Assembly (NCBI RefSeq): GCF_000382305.1
Contig: NZ_KB908020.1
Coordinates: forward strand, 1 to 64,000
Source of the DNA: Vitreoscilla stercoraria DSM 513
GTDB taxonomy: Bacteria; Pseudomonadota; Gammaproteobacteria; Burkholderiales; Neisseriaceae
Reading direction: 5' to 3'
DNA length: 64,000 bases
Below, one piece after another: positions 42,499 to 52,033 of this stretch. Each line of letters opens with the position of its first letter. Positions within the stretch are counted from its first letter, which is position 1. The notes below the pieces were generated by a model. The model had not been told where the DNA came from and did no database searches. It saw nothing but the letters and a program-made list of their open reading frames with translations. A program made the position numbers and the translations under genes.

Positions 42499-44562
42499 TT
42501 ATTCGCTTAACAAGGCAATGTCTGCTACGGCATTCAATTGCAAATTCAATTGATTGAGCAAATTCAAGCGGTTTTGTTTCAAAGCGGCATCATCTGCCAT
42601 CACCATCACGCCATCAAAGAACGCATCCACAGGTGCACGCAAAGTCGCCAATTGGCTTAAAGCTGCGGTGAAGTCTTGCGCTGCAATGGCAGTGTTGATG
42701 CTCGCTTGCAAGTTCTCAGTGGCTGCAAACAAAGCTTTTTCCGCGTCTTCTTGTAAACCATCGGCATTCACTGCACCCAATTCACCATCGGTTTTCTTGA
42801 GCAAATTGTGCACACGTTTGTTGGCTGCTGCCAAAGCTGCCGCTTCTGGCAAGGCTTTGAATGCGCTGACCGCTTCCAAACGTGCGCCAATGTCGTGCAA
42901 GCTTTCAGGGCGGTGTGCCAAGACTGCTGCGACCACGTCGTGGGCGTAATCGCCTTGCAACAATACCGCCAAACGCGCGTACATGAAGTCGACCACTTCA
43001 GAGACAGTTTTATCAGCCAAAATGCCTGCAGGGAAGCTGTCGTAAGCGGCCTGTACCAAGCTCGGTAAGTTGACATTGTATTGCATCAACATGCGTACCA
43101 CGCCCAAAGCCGCACGGCGCAAAGCGTAAGGGTCTTTGTCGCCTGTTGGAATCAAGCCAATGCCCCAAATGCCGACAATCGCTTCGAGTTTGTCTGCTAA
43201 AGCGACTGCAGTGGCTTCGGCTGAGTCAGGCAAAGCATCGCCTGCAAAACGTGGTTGGTAATGTTGTTCGATGGCTTGGGCAACAATGGCGTTTTCGTTA
43301 TCGTGTTGGGCATAATATTTGCCCATAGTGCCTTGCAATTCCGGGAATTCGCCCACCATTTCAGTGACCAAATCGGCTTTGGCCAAGCGTGCAGCACGTT
43401 CGCTTAAGGTCACATCGGCACCAATCAAACTTGCGATGTGAGAGGCGATGCCCACCAAACGTCCAATGCGTTCGCTTTGGCTGCCAATTTTGTTGTGGTA
43501 AACCACAGTATCCAAACGTGGTAAACGGCTTTCCAAAGTATTTTTGCGGTCGGTTTGGTAGAAAAATTCCGCATCAGACAAACGCGCACGCAACACACGT
43601 TCGTTGCCTTGAACGATGTGAATCGGGTCTTGGGCTTTCAAGTTAGACACGAGCAAGAAACGGTTCATCAACTTGCCATTGGCATCGAGCAATGGGAAGT
43701 ATTTTTGATTTTGTTGCATGGTCAAAATCAAGCATTCTTGTGGCACATTCAAAAAATGCGCCTCAAAACCTGCTTCCAAAACCACAGGCAATTCTACCAA
43801 TGCGGTGACTTCGTCACGCAAAGCTTCATCAGCGGCAACGGTGGCGTTTAATTTGTCAGCCGCTTGTGCCAAATGTGAATTAATCAAAGCACGACGCGCC
43901 GCGAAATTGGCAATCACTTTGCCTTGTTCGGCAATTTTGGTTTCGTATTCGTCAGCATGGTTGAAAGTCACAGGGTCGTTAGACAAAAAGCGGTGACCCA
44001 AAGTCCAGTTTTGGCTTTCTAAACCCAACACAGAAGCGTTCAAAGTTTGTGCACCCAACATCACGATTAAGCCGTGTACAGGACGCACAAAAGTGTAAGT
44101 TGAGCTGCCCCAACGCATCACTTTAGGAATCGGCAATTTTTTTACCGCTTGTGCCAACACATCTGAAATCACGCTTTCCAAGCTTTGACCCGCTTGGGTG
44201 TATTCGTAGGCGTAAACGTCTTGTTTACCATCGAAAACAACTTTTAAATCCGCCACGTCCGCGCCAGCACCACGGGCAAAACCCAATAAAGCTTTGGTTG
44301 GTTCGCCATCTTTCATGCCATTGGCAACAGATGGACCTTTTTTCACGATTTGTTGATCGGCTTGAATGGCGGTGACGTTTTGGATTTGCACACCCAAACG
44401 ACGTGGTGAGGCAAAGACTTTGTAAACGGCATCTTGACCAATGAATTGGTCTTTTTGCAATTGTTCGATGATGTTTTGGGCAAAGCTTTGACCTAAGTTG
44501 TTCAAAGCTTTTGGCGGCAATTCTTCGGTACGAAGTTCAATCAATAGGGTTTCGGTGCTCAT
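42499..44562 (-). CDS. glyS: Glycine--tRNA ligase beta subunit (687 aa)
   Basis: Large subunit of the bacterial alpha2-beta2 GlyRS. Start MSTETLLIELRTEELPPKAL, family blocks IPKVMRWGSSTYTFVRPVHG and DPYALRRAALGVVRML, and a C-terminal anticodon-binding part. ATG at 44562 has AAAGG eight bases upstream; the extra 11 codons before are not used. It follows glyQ with an uptake-sequence hairpin in between. A full uptake variant sits inside (43044-43055). Confidence 0.97.
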   Translation of the reverse strand: MSTETLLIELRTEELPPKALNNLGQSFAQNIIEQLQKDQFIGQDAVYKVFASPRRLGVQIQNVTAIQADQQIVKKGPSVANGMKDGEPTKALLGFARGAGADVADLKVVFDGKQDVYAYEYTQAGQSLESVISDVLAQAVKKLPIPKVMRWGSSTYTFVRPVHGLIVMLGAQTLNASVLGLESQNWTLGHRFLSNDPVTFNHADEYETKIAEQGKVIANFAARRALINSHLAQAADKLNATVAADEALRDEVTALVELPVVLEAGFEAHFLNVPQECLILTMQQNQKYFPLLDANGKLMNRFLLVSNLKAQDPIHIVQGNERVLRARLSDAEFFYQTDRKNTLESRLPRLDTVVYHNKIGSQSERIGRLVGIASHIASLIGADVTLSERAARLAKADLVTEMVGEFPELQGTMGKYYAQHDNENAIVAQAIEQHYQPRFAGDALPDSAEATAVALADKLEAIVGIWGIGLIPTGDKDPYALRRAALGVVRMLMQYNVNLPSLVQAAYDSFPAGILADKTVSEVVDFMYARLAVLLQGDYAHDVVAAVLAHRPESLHDIGARLEAVSAFKALPEAAALAAANKRVHNLLKKTDGELGAVNADGLQEDAEKALFAATENLQASINTAIAAQDFTAALSQLATLRAPVDAFFDGVMVMADDAALKQNRLNLLNQLNLQLNAVADIALLSE

Positions 44563-44593
44563 TTGGCTAACCTTTTTTGCAATCTTGGAAATC

Positions 44594-44632
44594 AAGCGTC
44601 CTGTAAAAACAGATTGGGTTTACAGGACGCTT
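44594..44632 (-). terminator. Uptake-sequence hairpin between glyQ and glyS
   Basis: AAGCGTCCTGTAA (44594-44606) and complement (44620-44632) with a longer 13-base loop. As it lies between two subunit genes of one enzyme, it may attenuate rather than stop transcription. Confidence 0.8.
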
Positions 44633-44637
44633 TAATA

Positions 44638-45543
44638 TTATTTGTCGGCGTTTTTAATCAATGGGAAGCCCAAAGCTTCGCGGCTGTCGACGTATTTTTG
44701 TGCCACAGCGCGGCTCAACGCACGCACACGACCAATGTAAGTGGCGCGTTCGGTCACAGAAATGGCGCCGCGCGCATCCAATAAGTTGAAAGTGTGACCT
44801 GCTTTTAACACCAATTCGTAAGCAGGCAAAGCCAAAGATGCGTCTTCCACTGCCAATATGCGTTGCGCTTGTGCTTCGTATTGGTTGAATTGACCCAATA
44901 ACCATTCAGCATCGGAATATTCAAAATTGTACGTCGATTGTTCCACTTCGTTTTGGTGGTACACATCGCCATAAGTGACGGTTTGACCATCTAAGGTTTT
45001 TGCCCACACCAAATCGTACACATTTTCTACGCCTTGCAAATACATCGCCAAGCGTTCGATGCCGTAAGTGATTTCACCCAAAACAGGTGAGCAATCAATG
45101 CCGCCAACTTGTTGGAAATAGGTAAATTGCGTCACTTCCATACCATTTAACCAAATTTCCCAACCCAAGCCCCAAGCGCCCAAAGTAGGATTTTCCCAAT
45201 CGTCTTCGACAAAACGGATGTCGTGTTCCAAAGGAGACAAGCCCAATTCTTGTAACGATTGTAAGTACAATTCTTGGATGTTGTCAGGAGCGGGTTTCAA
45301 AGCGACCTGAAATTGGTAATAGTGTTGCAAACGGTTTGGATTATCGCCATAACGACCGTCTTTAGGGCGGCGTGAAGGTTGTACATAAGCGGCAAACCAA
45401 GGTTCAGGGCCCAAAGCATGTAAGCAAGTGGCAGGGTGGGATGTACCTGCGCCGACTTCTAAGTCAAATGGTTGTAAAACCACACAGCCTTGGGCTGCCC
45501 AAAATGATTGTAATTTGAAAATGATTTCTTGAAAGGTCAACAT
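44638..45543 (-). CDS. glyQ: Glycine--tRNA ligase alpha subunit (301 aa)
   Basis: Catalytic class II subunit. MLTFQEIIFKLQSFWAAQGC, YVQPSRRPKDGRYGDNPNRL and GIDCSPVLGEITYGIERLAM are the family blocks; length is typical. The site before the ATG is weak. Expressed with glyS downstream. Confidence 0.98.
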   Translation of the reverse strand: MLTFQEIIFKLQSFWAAQGCVVLQPFDLEVGAGTSHPATCLHALGPEPWFAAYVQPSRRPKDGRYGDNPNRLQHYYQFQVALKPAPDNIQELYLQSLQELGLSPLEHDIRFVEDDWENPTLGAWGLGWEIWLNGMEVTQFTYFQQVGGIDCSPVLGEITYGIERLAMYLQGVENVYDLVWAKTLDGQTVTYGDVYHQNEVEQSTYNFEYSDAEWLLGQFNQYEAQAQRILAVEDASLALPAYELVLKAGHTFNLLDARGAISVTERATYIGRVRALSRAVAQKYVDSREALGFPLIKNADK

Positions 45544-45731
45544 GGAACGGACTTTAGAGGTAGTCGTAAATAGGCTTATTCTACTGTATCAAGCGGACAG
45601 TGGGTAGTGAACGGCGCCGATTGCATGGCAAAACATACGCATAGAAAATAAAAAACAGTATAATGCTTTGGTTTTATTGAAAAGTTCAGTTTGATTTTGT
45701 TCCCATTGATAGAAGTAACAAGGAGTGTCAG

Positions 45732-46331
45732 GTGTCGTTCGATAATGAAGATGAAGATTTAAAGACCCAACGTAAATTGTTTTTGTTTCTCGGTACGTTG
45801 GTGGGTGCGGTGACGGCAATCGTGTTGTTTTATGCCATTGCGGTGGATGCCAAAGAAAATCAAGCACCGTCAGCAAGCGATGTGGTGGCTGAGCAGCCTG
45901 CCACAGCCGACAGCCAAGAAATTGCAGAAGCCAATGGTTTGGTCATCGTTGAACCTGCTGTGATGGCGAGTGCGAGTGAGCCTGTGGCTGCGGTGGAGAG
46001 TGACGGTGCGCGCGTGGTGGTAGAACAAGGCACGGTGAAATTTTATTTTGCGTCAGGTCAAACTGCTTTGGCAACCGGTGCTGATGAGGCTTTAGAAGCC
46101 ATAGTTGCAGGCGTGAAACAAGGCAAAAAAGCACAAGTGTCGGGTTTTCACGACAGTACGGGTTCGTTGGAAGTGAATGAGCGCGTGTCTAAGGAACGAG
46201 CGCAGGCGGTGCGTGATGCATTGGTGAAATTGGGTGTGCCTGAGCAAGACATTGAATTGGTGAAACCAAAAGTATTGGAAGGCACAGGCGAAAATGCTGA
46301 GGCACGTCGCGTGGAAGTGGTTTTGAAATAA
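45732..46331 (+). CDS. OmpA-like peptidoglycan-binding protein with N-terminal anchor (199 aa)
   Basis: GTG start with AAGGAG upstream. One membrane segment (about residues 17-40, FLFLGTLVGAVTAIVLFYAI), an Ala/Glu-rich linker, then an OmpA-C-like domain: VKFYFASGQTALATGADEAL, VSGFHDSTGSLEVNERVSKE, RAQAVRDALVKLGV, ending in ARRVEVVL. It would tie the inner membrane to the cell wall. The usual Asp in the NxxLSxxRA-type motif is replaced by NERVSKERA. Confidence 0.82.
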   Translation: MSFDNEDEDLKTQRKLFLFLGTLVGAVTAIVLFYAIAVDAKENQAPSASDVVAEQPATADSQEIAEANGLVIVEPAVMASASEPVAAVESDGARVVVEQGTVKFYFASGQTALATGADEALEAIVAGVKQGKKAQVSGFHDSTGSLEVNERVSKERAQAVRDALVKLGVPEQDIELVKPKVLEGTGENAEARRVEVVLK

Positions 46332-46351
46332 ATGAATTGAAATGGCATACA

Positions 46352-46386
46352 AAGCGTCCTGTAAATGTTTACAGGACGCTTTTTTA
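46352..46386 (+). terminator. Paired uptake-sequence hairpin after the OmpA-like gene
   Basis: AAGCGTCCTGTAA (46352-46364) and complement (46369-46381), then T-run. Confidence 0.9.
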
Positions 46387-46699
46387 AATGTTCAAAAATA
46401 GAATATTTTGTTGTTTATGAATCTACATAAGAGGCACATAAAGCGTTGTTTTCGATGTAAACAAGTCACAATCATGGCAAAAAAATGCTCAATCTTGGTA
46501 TGAACATTGGGATTTTTGGCATTTAATAAATATTTTATGCTGATTTTATTTAGATGTGTATGAATAACAACCAATTGCTTATTTTAAACTTGTATCATCA
46601 TTGCTCAGAGTTTGTTATTCGAAATAAATGAATTGGCGTGTCAATGGCATGTGTCAGCAACAAAATGACATTGACGGGCAGTTGTTGGGATGAGGTGTG
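46387..46699. other. Gene-poor AT-rich stretch upstream of the FAD oxidoreductase
   Basis: About 310 bases with no supported gene. Near its end GTCAATG and CATTGAC form a short inverted repeat around 46640-46675, a possible operator. Otherwise I see nothing. Confidence 0.4.
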
Positions 46700-48022
46700 A
46701 TGGGTGTAATCAAGTGTTTGCCGCAAGTGGATGGGGATTTGGGTTGGTATTTGACGGCTGCCAATGTCAAGCAAAGTATTGGACGACCTTTAAAAGGTCA
46801 GCAGCGCGCAGACATTGTGGTGTTGGGCGCGGGTTTTACGGGCTTATCAGCAGCGCAGCGTTTGAAGGAATTGTATCCCAATCAAACCATTGCCGTTGTG
46901 GAGGCTTTGGATGTGGGGCAAGGCACTTCAGGCCGCAATGCCGGATTCATCATTGATTTGCCTCACAATGTCGATGCTCAAGAAAACACGCCTGAACAAG
47001 ATGCACACATTCGCCGATTGAATGCGTTTGCCATTGAGCGTTTGCAAAATTGGCGTGAGCAATTTCAAATTGATTGTTTGTGGCACCAAGCTGGCAAATA
47101 TTTGGTTGCCAAAGAAACCGCCAATTTAGCCGGTTTGGATGCGTTTGAAGCCTCGTTGCAAAAACGTCAAGATGCTTATCAACGCTTCAAGCGGGACGCA
47201 TTGGCGGCACGTTTGGGAACAGATTATTATCAAGAAGGTATTTTCACACCGGGTAATATTTTGATGAATCCTGCGGCTTTGGTGCGCGGTATTGCTTTGG
47301 GTTTGCAAGAACACATCGATTTTTATACCCGTTCTCCCATCATTCATATTGAATATGGCGATGAAATTAAATTGCATACGGTAGGTGGCGTGTTACATGC
47401 CAAAAAAATGGTGCAATGTACCAGCTCATTTACCGATGTCAGTGCGTTGACCAAAAATACCATCGCGCCTGTATTCACCTATGGCAGCTTAACCGACCCA
47501 TTACCAGAACATTTGTGGCAAAAACATTTTCATCATATTCAGCCTTGGGGTGTGACTTCGGCACATCCTGCGGGGACCACGGTTCGATGGACGCCAGACC
47601 GCCGTATTTTAGTGCGCAATATTTTGGAATTCAATCCTAGTCAACATTCTAGCGAGCAGCAGCGCCAACAAGCATGGCAACAACATCGTGCCTCGTTTGA
47701 AGCGCGTTTCCCATTTTTGAAACAAGTGGATTTTCAATACACTTGGGGCGGCGTGTTGGCGGTGACGATGAATTACCAATCGGTGTTTGCACAGCCGCAA
47801 GACAATGTGTATGTGATTTGTGGTTGTAACGGTGTGGGCGTGGCTAAGGGAACGTATTTGGGTTATTACATGGCAGAAATGATGCATGGCAATAACAGCG
47901 AGGCTTTGGAGTTTATTCGCCAAACCAGCCAACCAACCAAAGTACCACCTGAGCCATTTCGCAGCTTAGGTGCCAAATGGCGCATCCATAAAGAGCAGCA
48001 AACTGCGGGTTTGGATATTTGA
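46700..48022 (+). CDS. DAO-family FAD-dependent oxidoreductase (440 aa)
   Basis: The dinucleotide-binding motif IVVLGAGFTGLSAAQRL and VGQGTSGRNAGFIIDLPHN belong to the glycine oxidase/PuuB (gamma-glutamylputrescine oxidase) group. C-terminal blocks are DFQYTWGGVLAVTMNYQSVF and YVICGCNGVGVAKGTYLG. It would oxidise an amine or amino acid to an imino product with H2O2. ATG at 46700 has GAGGTG upstream; a GTG one codon earlier is also possible. It is followed by metQ after 90 bases. Exact substrate unknown. Confidence 0.85.
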   Translation: MGVIKCLPQVDGDLGWYLTAANVKQSIGRPLKGQQRADIVVLGAGFTGLSAAQRLKELYPNQTIAVVEALDVGQGTSGRNAGFIIDLPHNVDAQENTPEQDAHIRRLNAFAIERLQNWREQFQIDCLWHQAGKYLVAKETANLAGLDAFEASLQKRQDAYQRFKRDALAARLGTDYYQEGIFTPGNILMNPAALVRGIALGLQEHIDFYTRSPIIHIEYGDEIKLHTVGGVLHAKKMVQCTSSFTDVSALTKNTIAPVFTYGSLTDPLPEHLWQKHFHHIQPWGVTSAHPAGTTVRWTPDRRILVRNILEFNPSQHSSEQQRQQAWQQHRASFEARFPFLKQVDFQYTWGGVLAVTMNYQSVFAQPQDNVYVICGCNGVGVAKGTYLGYYMAEMMHGNNSEALEFIRQTSQPTKVPPEPFRSLGAKWRIHKEQQTAGLDI

Positions 48023-48113
48023 CGGAGCAGCTGATGGCTCTTACGCATCAGCCACAGCATTGCTGTGTTTTTTAGACTGAAGTAGTGGCGCTGCGGCGCA
48101 TTGGGAGAGATGT

Positions 48114-49037
48114 ATGTTGGGCTTGAAAACGACGATGACTTTGACTGCGGCTTTTGTCAGCTTGGGTTTGGCTGCTTGTTCACCACAAGCGGCTGCGCCT
48201 GCGGCCAAAGAAGCGTCTGGTAGTGCAGTGAGTGTGGATGTTGAGAAAAAAGAAATTGTGATTGGTACGTCTGCGGGCGATTTTGGTGACATGGTGAAAG
48301 ATTCCATTAAGCCAATTTTGGAAAAGCAAGGCTATCAAGTCAAATTGACCGAATTCAATGATTATGTAACCCCAAATATGGCTTTGGCTGAGGGTGCGGT
48401 GGATGTGAACGTATTCCAACACAAACCGTATTTTGACAGTTTTGTGGCCGAACACAAATTGCCTTTGAGCATGGGTTTCCAAGTGCCGACTTCGTCATTG
48501 GGCTTGTATGCAGGTAAATTGACCGCGCTAGACCAAGTCAAAGATGGCGTGACTGTTGCTGTGCCGAATGACCCATCGAATTTTGCACGTGCGATTGTGA
48601 TGTTGAGTGAATTGGGTTGGATTCGTTTGAATGACAATGTCAATGCTTTGCAAGCTTCGAAAGCCGACATTGCTGAAAACATCAAAAAAGTAGAATTCAT
48701 CGAAATGGAAGCGGCGAATTTGCCCCGCGCGCGCGTTGATGCCGATTATGCCATTATCAATGGCAATTTCGTTTTGAGCAGCGGCATGAAATTGACCGAT
48801 GCTTTGTACCAAGAGCCAAGCTATGCGTATGTGAACTGGGGCGCATTCCGTACCGCTGACAAAGACAGCAAATGGGCGCAAGATGTCATCGCAGCTTATG
48901 AGTCAGATGAGTTCAAAAAATACACGTTTGCAACTTATCCAGGTTACAAATACCCAGTACAGTGGAAAGTCGCGGGTAAATCAGGTGCCAGCGAAGGCTC
49001 AGCTGAAGCTTTGCAAGCAGCTTCTGCAACCCATTGA
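48114..49037 (+). CDS. metQ: MetQ/NlpA-family substrate-binding lipoprotein (307 aa)
   Basis: Lipobox GLAACS at residue 22. The mature protein has VIGTSAGDFGDMVKDSIKP, VNVFQHKPYFDSF, VAVPNDPSNFARAIVMLSEL and YAIINGNFVLSSG, all MetQ features. It delivers methionine or a related compound to a MetNI transporter, which is not in this window. GGGAGAGATGT precedes the ATG. It is preceded by an amine oxidase-like gene with which it may be co-transcribed, so another ligand cannot be excluded. Confidence 0.88.
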   Translation: MLGLKTTMTLTAAFVSLGLAACSPQAAAPAAKEASGSAVSVDVEKKEIVIGTSAGDFGDMVKDSIKPILEKQGYQVKLTEFNDYVTPNMALAEGAVDVNVFQHKPYFDSFVAEHKLPLSMGFQVPTSSLGLYAGKLTALDQVKDGVTVAVPNDPSNFARAIVMLSELGWIRLNDNVNALQASKADIAENIKKVEFIEMEAANLPRARVDADYAIINGNFVLSSGMKLTDALYQEPSYAYVNWGAFRTADKDSKWAQDVIAAYESDEFKKYTFATYPGYKYPVQWKVAGKSGASEGSAEALQAASATH

Positions 49038-49061
49038 TTTGACGTAATGTGATTGTCAATC

Positions 49062-49092
49062 AAGCGTCCTGTAAATGTTTTACAGGACGCTT
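49062..49092. terminator. Paired uptake-sequence hairpin
   Basis: AAGCGTCCTGTAA (49062-49074) and complement (49080-49092), between the convergent metQ and dppF genes. Confidence 0.9.
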
Positions 49093-49135
49093 GATTTTAT
49101 ACAATGCTTAATGCATTGATGGTGAAATATCCTTT

Positions 49136-50113
49136 TTAAGCGGCAATCTCTTCCAAACGATGACAGGCAACCAAGCGACCTTGCCATGGACGCAGCTCAG
49201 GTTCGCTGTGGCCGCACGTTTCTTGGGCAAAAGGACAACGCAAATGCAAGGCGCAGCCTTGCGGCAAATTCAAAGGGCTGGGCAATTCGCCTGCAAGCTT
49301 GATTTGGGCTTGATGACCGTTCAAGCTGGGAGCGGCAGCGAGCAAAGCTTGTGTGTAGGGATGGCAAGGTTTGTCAAAAATGGCTTTTTTGGGGCCGTGT
49401 TCCACCGCTTTGCCCAAATACATCACCATCAAATCGTCCGCCACATGGCGCACCACCGATAAATTGTGTGAAATGAACACATAAGCGGTGTGATAAGCGT
49501 CCTGTAAATCCATGAACAAGTTCAATACTTGTGCTTGAATTGACACATCTAAAGCGGAAGTGGGCTCATCGGCAACAATGATTTTGGGATTCAACATCAT
49601 CGCTCGCGCTAAGGCGATGCGCTGGCGTTGGCCGCCTGAAAACATGTGCGGATAGCGCCCTACATGTTCAGGTCGCAAGCCGACTTGTTTCATAATCGCT
49701 TCCACTTGGTCTTTTTTTTCTGTTTTGCTCAGCGATGTGTGTATGTCCAAAGGTTCGGTCAATTGAAAACCAATGGTATGGCGCGGATTCAATGAGCCGT
49801 ATGGGTTTTGAAACACCATTTGAATTTCGGTACGCAGTTTTTTTTGGGCGTTTTTGTTCAAATGGGTGGTGTCTTGACCATTGACATACAAGCTGCCACC
49901 AGTGGGTTCTTCAATTAAAGTCAGTTGTCGGGCGAGCGTGGATTTACCACAACCAGATTCGCCCACGATGGCCAAGGTTTTGCCTTGCGCCAATTCAAAC
50001 GACACGCCATTTAAGGCTTTGACAGTGGCTTTGGATTTGCCAAAGCCTTGTGGAATTTGATAATGGCGGCTCAATTGTTGGGCGCTGAGCACGATGTTTT
50101 GTGAATGGGTCAT
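49136..50113 (-). CDS. dppF: Dipeptide ABC transporter ATP-binding protein DppF (325 aa)
   Basis: ABC ATPase: Walker A GESGCGKST, signature FSGGQRQRIALARAM, Walker B IIVADEPTSALD, and the C-terminal oligopeptide-transporter extension with Cys (GCALHLRCPFAQETCGH) that often binds an iron-sulfur cluster. ATG overlaps the dppD stop (ATGA). Contains a full uptake sequence at 49495-49507. Last gene of dppABCDF. Confidence 0.93.
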   Translation of the reverse strand: MTHSQNIVLSAQQLSRHYQIPQGFGKSKATVKALNGVSFELAQGKTLAIVGESGCGKSTLARQLTLIEEPTGGSLYVNGQDTTHLNKNAQKKLRTEIQMVFQNPYGSLNPRHTIGFQLTEPLDIHTSLSKTEKKDQVEAIMKQVGLRPEHVGRYPHMFSGGQRQRIALARAMMLNPKIIVADEPTSALDVSIQAQVLNLFMDLQDAYHTAYVFISHNLSVVRHVADDLMVMYLGKAVEHGPKKAIFDKPCHPYTQALLAAAPSLNGHQAQIKLAGELPSPLNLPQGCALHLRCPFAQETCGHSEPELRPWQGRLVACHRLEEIAA

Positions 50114-51111
50114 GCTGAAACTCCCGTGATTTGAGAGGTGGAAATGGCGCTGATGTCAGGATAAACGCAGCGCACTTGTCCAAAAGGGCTGTTTTGCAAC
50201 AACACGGGCTGGTGACACGCCTCATGTACATAAGGGCAGCGCGGTGACAGCAAACAACCTTGTGGGCGGTCATATTGGCTCGGTACGACCCCTGGTAAAG
50301 AATGCAAGCGTTTTTGACCAATAGACAATTCAGGAATGGCAGCGAGCAAAGCTTCGGTATAAGGATGGGCAGGGCGTTTGAAAATTTTGGCAACGTGTGA
50401 GCGTTCCACCATTTGCCCTGCGTACATCACCGCCACTTCATGGGCATTTTCTGCTACCAAACCTAAATCATGTGTGATTAAAATCATCGCCATATGTCGT
50501 TCTTGCTGTAAGCGGCGCAACAAATCCATAATTTGTGCTTGTACCGTTACATCCAGTGCGGTGGTCGGTTCATCGGCAATCAACAATTTGGGCTCACACG
50601 CCAAAGCCATCGCAATCATGACCCGTTGGCTCATGCCGCCTGATAATTGATGTGGATAGGCTTTGAGACGATTTTTGGCATCGGGAATTTCCACCAGTTG
50701 CAGCAATTCAATACAGCGTTGGTGAGCGGCTGCCCCTTTTAAACCCAAATGGGTTTTTAAAACTTCGCTGATTTGGGTTTCGATGGTGAAGCTTGGGTTC
50801 AGGCTGCTCATAGCGTCCTGAAAAATCATCGAGATGTCTTTGCCGATGATTTGACGCTTTTGCTTGGCGCTCATGGCTTGCAAATCCTGGCCATTAAAAC
50901 GCAAGCTGTTGGCGTGGATATTGGCGCTGCTGGGTAATAAACCCATCAATGCCATCATCGTGACTGATTTGCCAGAACCCGATTCTCCGACTACGGCTAA
51001 CACATCTTGCGCTTGTAAAGACAAGCTCACTTGATCGACTGCACGAAAAGCCCGTTCGCCTTTGCCAAACACCACGCTCAAATGGTCTATGTGTAATAAA
51101 GGTTCTGTCAT
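50110..51111 (-). CDS. dppD: Dipeptide ABC transporter ATP-binding protein DppD (333 aa)
   Basis: Walker A GESGSGKSV, signature LSGGMSQRVMIAMALA, Walker B LLIADEPTTALD and the C-terminal Cys cluster (GCLLSPRCPYVHEACH) of the DppD/OppD type. Start overlaps the dppC stop by one base. Forms a heterodimer with DppF at the membrane. Confidence 0.93.
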   Translation of the reverse strand: MTEPLLHIDHLSVVFGKGERAFRAVDQVSLSLQAQDVLAVVGESGSGKSVTMMALMGLLPSSANIHANSLRFNGQDLQAMSAKQKRQIIGKDISMIFQDAMSSLNPSFTIETQISEVLKTHLGLKGAAAHQRCIELLQLVEIPDAKNRLKAYPHQLSGGMSQRVMIAMALACEPKLLIADEPTTALDVTVQAQIMDLLRRLQQERHMAMILITHDLGLVAENAHEVAVMYAGQMVERSHVAKIFKRPAHPYTEALLAAIPELSIGQKRLHSLPGVVPSQYDRPQGCLLSPRCPYVHEACHQPVLLQNSPFGQVRCVYPDISAISTSQITGVSA

Positions 51112-52019
51112 TATGATACCTCTTTGAGTTTTGGATCTAAGGCATCGCGCAAACCGTCGCCAGTCAAATTAATTGCCAATGCAGAAATGAAAATTGCCAC
51201 ACCTGGAAAAATCGCCAACCACACATTGCTTTGGATGTATTGGCGTGCTGTGCCGAGCATCGCACCCCATTCGGCATCGGGTGGTTGAACGCCAAAGCCT
51301 AAGAAACCAATGGCACCAGCTTCCAAAATTGCCGAAGAAAAGACCATGGTCGCTTGTACAATCAGCGGCGCCATACAATTGGGCAAAATGGTGACAAATA
51401 ACAAACGCATGGTGCCCGCACCCATGACCCGAGAAGCGGTAACATAATCGCGTTGCAATTCCACCATAGCGGTGGCACGGGTCAAACGGATGAATGGCGG
51501 CAAACACACCAAGGCAATGGTTAAAATGGTATTGGTCATCGATGGCCCTAAGATGGCGGCGATGATGATGGCCAATAGCAAGCTTGGATAAGACATCAAA
51601 ATGTCATTGATGAGCATGATGAATTTTCCTAAAAGCTTGGGCCAAAATGCGGCCATCAAACCTAAACTGACGCCTATCAATAAAGACAAAGTGGTGGCAC
51701 ACAAACCAATGAACAAAGAATAGCGTGCGCCGTACAGGACGCGTGACAAGGTATCGCGTCCTGCATCGTCCGTACCCAATAAAAACGTACTGTCGCCACC
51801 TTCCATGAAGACAGGTGGCAATTGCTCTTTGCCTTGAAACAATTCATATGGGTTGTGTGGGGCGATGAGCGGGGCGAAAAGTGCGATGATGATGGAAGCA
51901 ATCAAGACCAATAAGCCAATGACTGCGCCGCGGTTTTTCATAAAAGCACTGACAAATTGTTGCCACTGTTTGGGTGGTGTTAAACTGGCGGCTGTGGCGG
52001 GGGTGGTCGTTTGTGACAT
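51111..52019 (-). CDS. dppC: Dipeptide ABC transporter permease DppC (302 aa)
   Basis: Six membrane segments; N-terminal OppC-type segment (GAVIGLLVLIASIIIALFAP), FLLGTDDAGRDTLSRVLYGA and the EAA loop region RDYVTASRVMGAGTMRL. AAGGAAGGG before the ATG. Pairs with DppB. Confidence 0.93.
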   Translation of the reverse strand: MSQTTTPATAASLTPPKQWQQFVSAFMKNRGAVIGLLVLIASIIIALFAPLIAPHNPYELFQGKEQLPPVFMEGGDSTFLLGTDDAGRDTLSRVLYGARYSLFIGLCATTLSLLIGVSLGLMAAFWPKLLGKFIMLINDILMSYPSLLLAIIIAAILGPSMTNTILTIALVCLPPFIRLTRATAMVELQRDYVTASRVMGAGTMRLLFVTILPNCMAPLIVQATMVFSSAILEAGAIGFLGFGVQPPDAEWGAMLGTARQYIQSNVWLAIFPGVAIFISALAINLTGDGLRDALDPKLKEVS

Positions 52020-52033
52020 ATAAAAGCCCTTCC

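Noticed and set aside
46392..46574. Minus-strand 60-codon frame in the AT-rich gap before the FAD oxidoreductase
   Set aside because: No start signal, no family features; composition is that of random AT-rich DNA.
7801..49092. CRISPR array made of the repeated GCGTCCTGTAA units
   Set aside because: Copies are scattered over tens of kilobases as inverted pairs without regular spacers; no cas genes are present.
7801..49092. REP/BIME or insertion-sequence end interpretation of the same repeats
   Set aside because: The 12-mer also occurs singly inside coding genes in both orientations and fits the Neisseriaceae uptake-sequence frame; no transposase or target duplication is seen.
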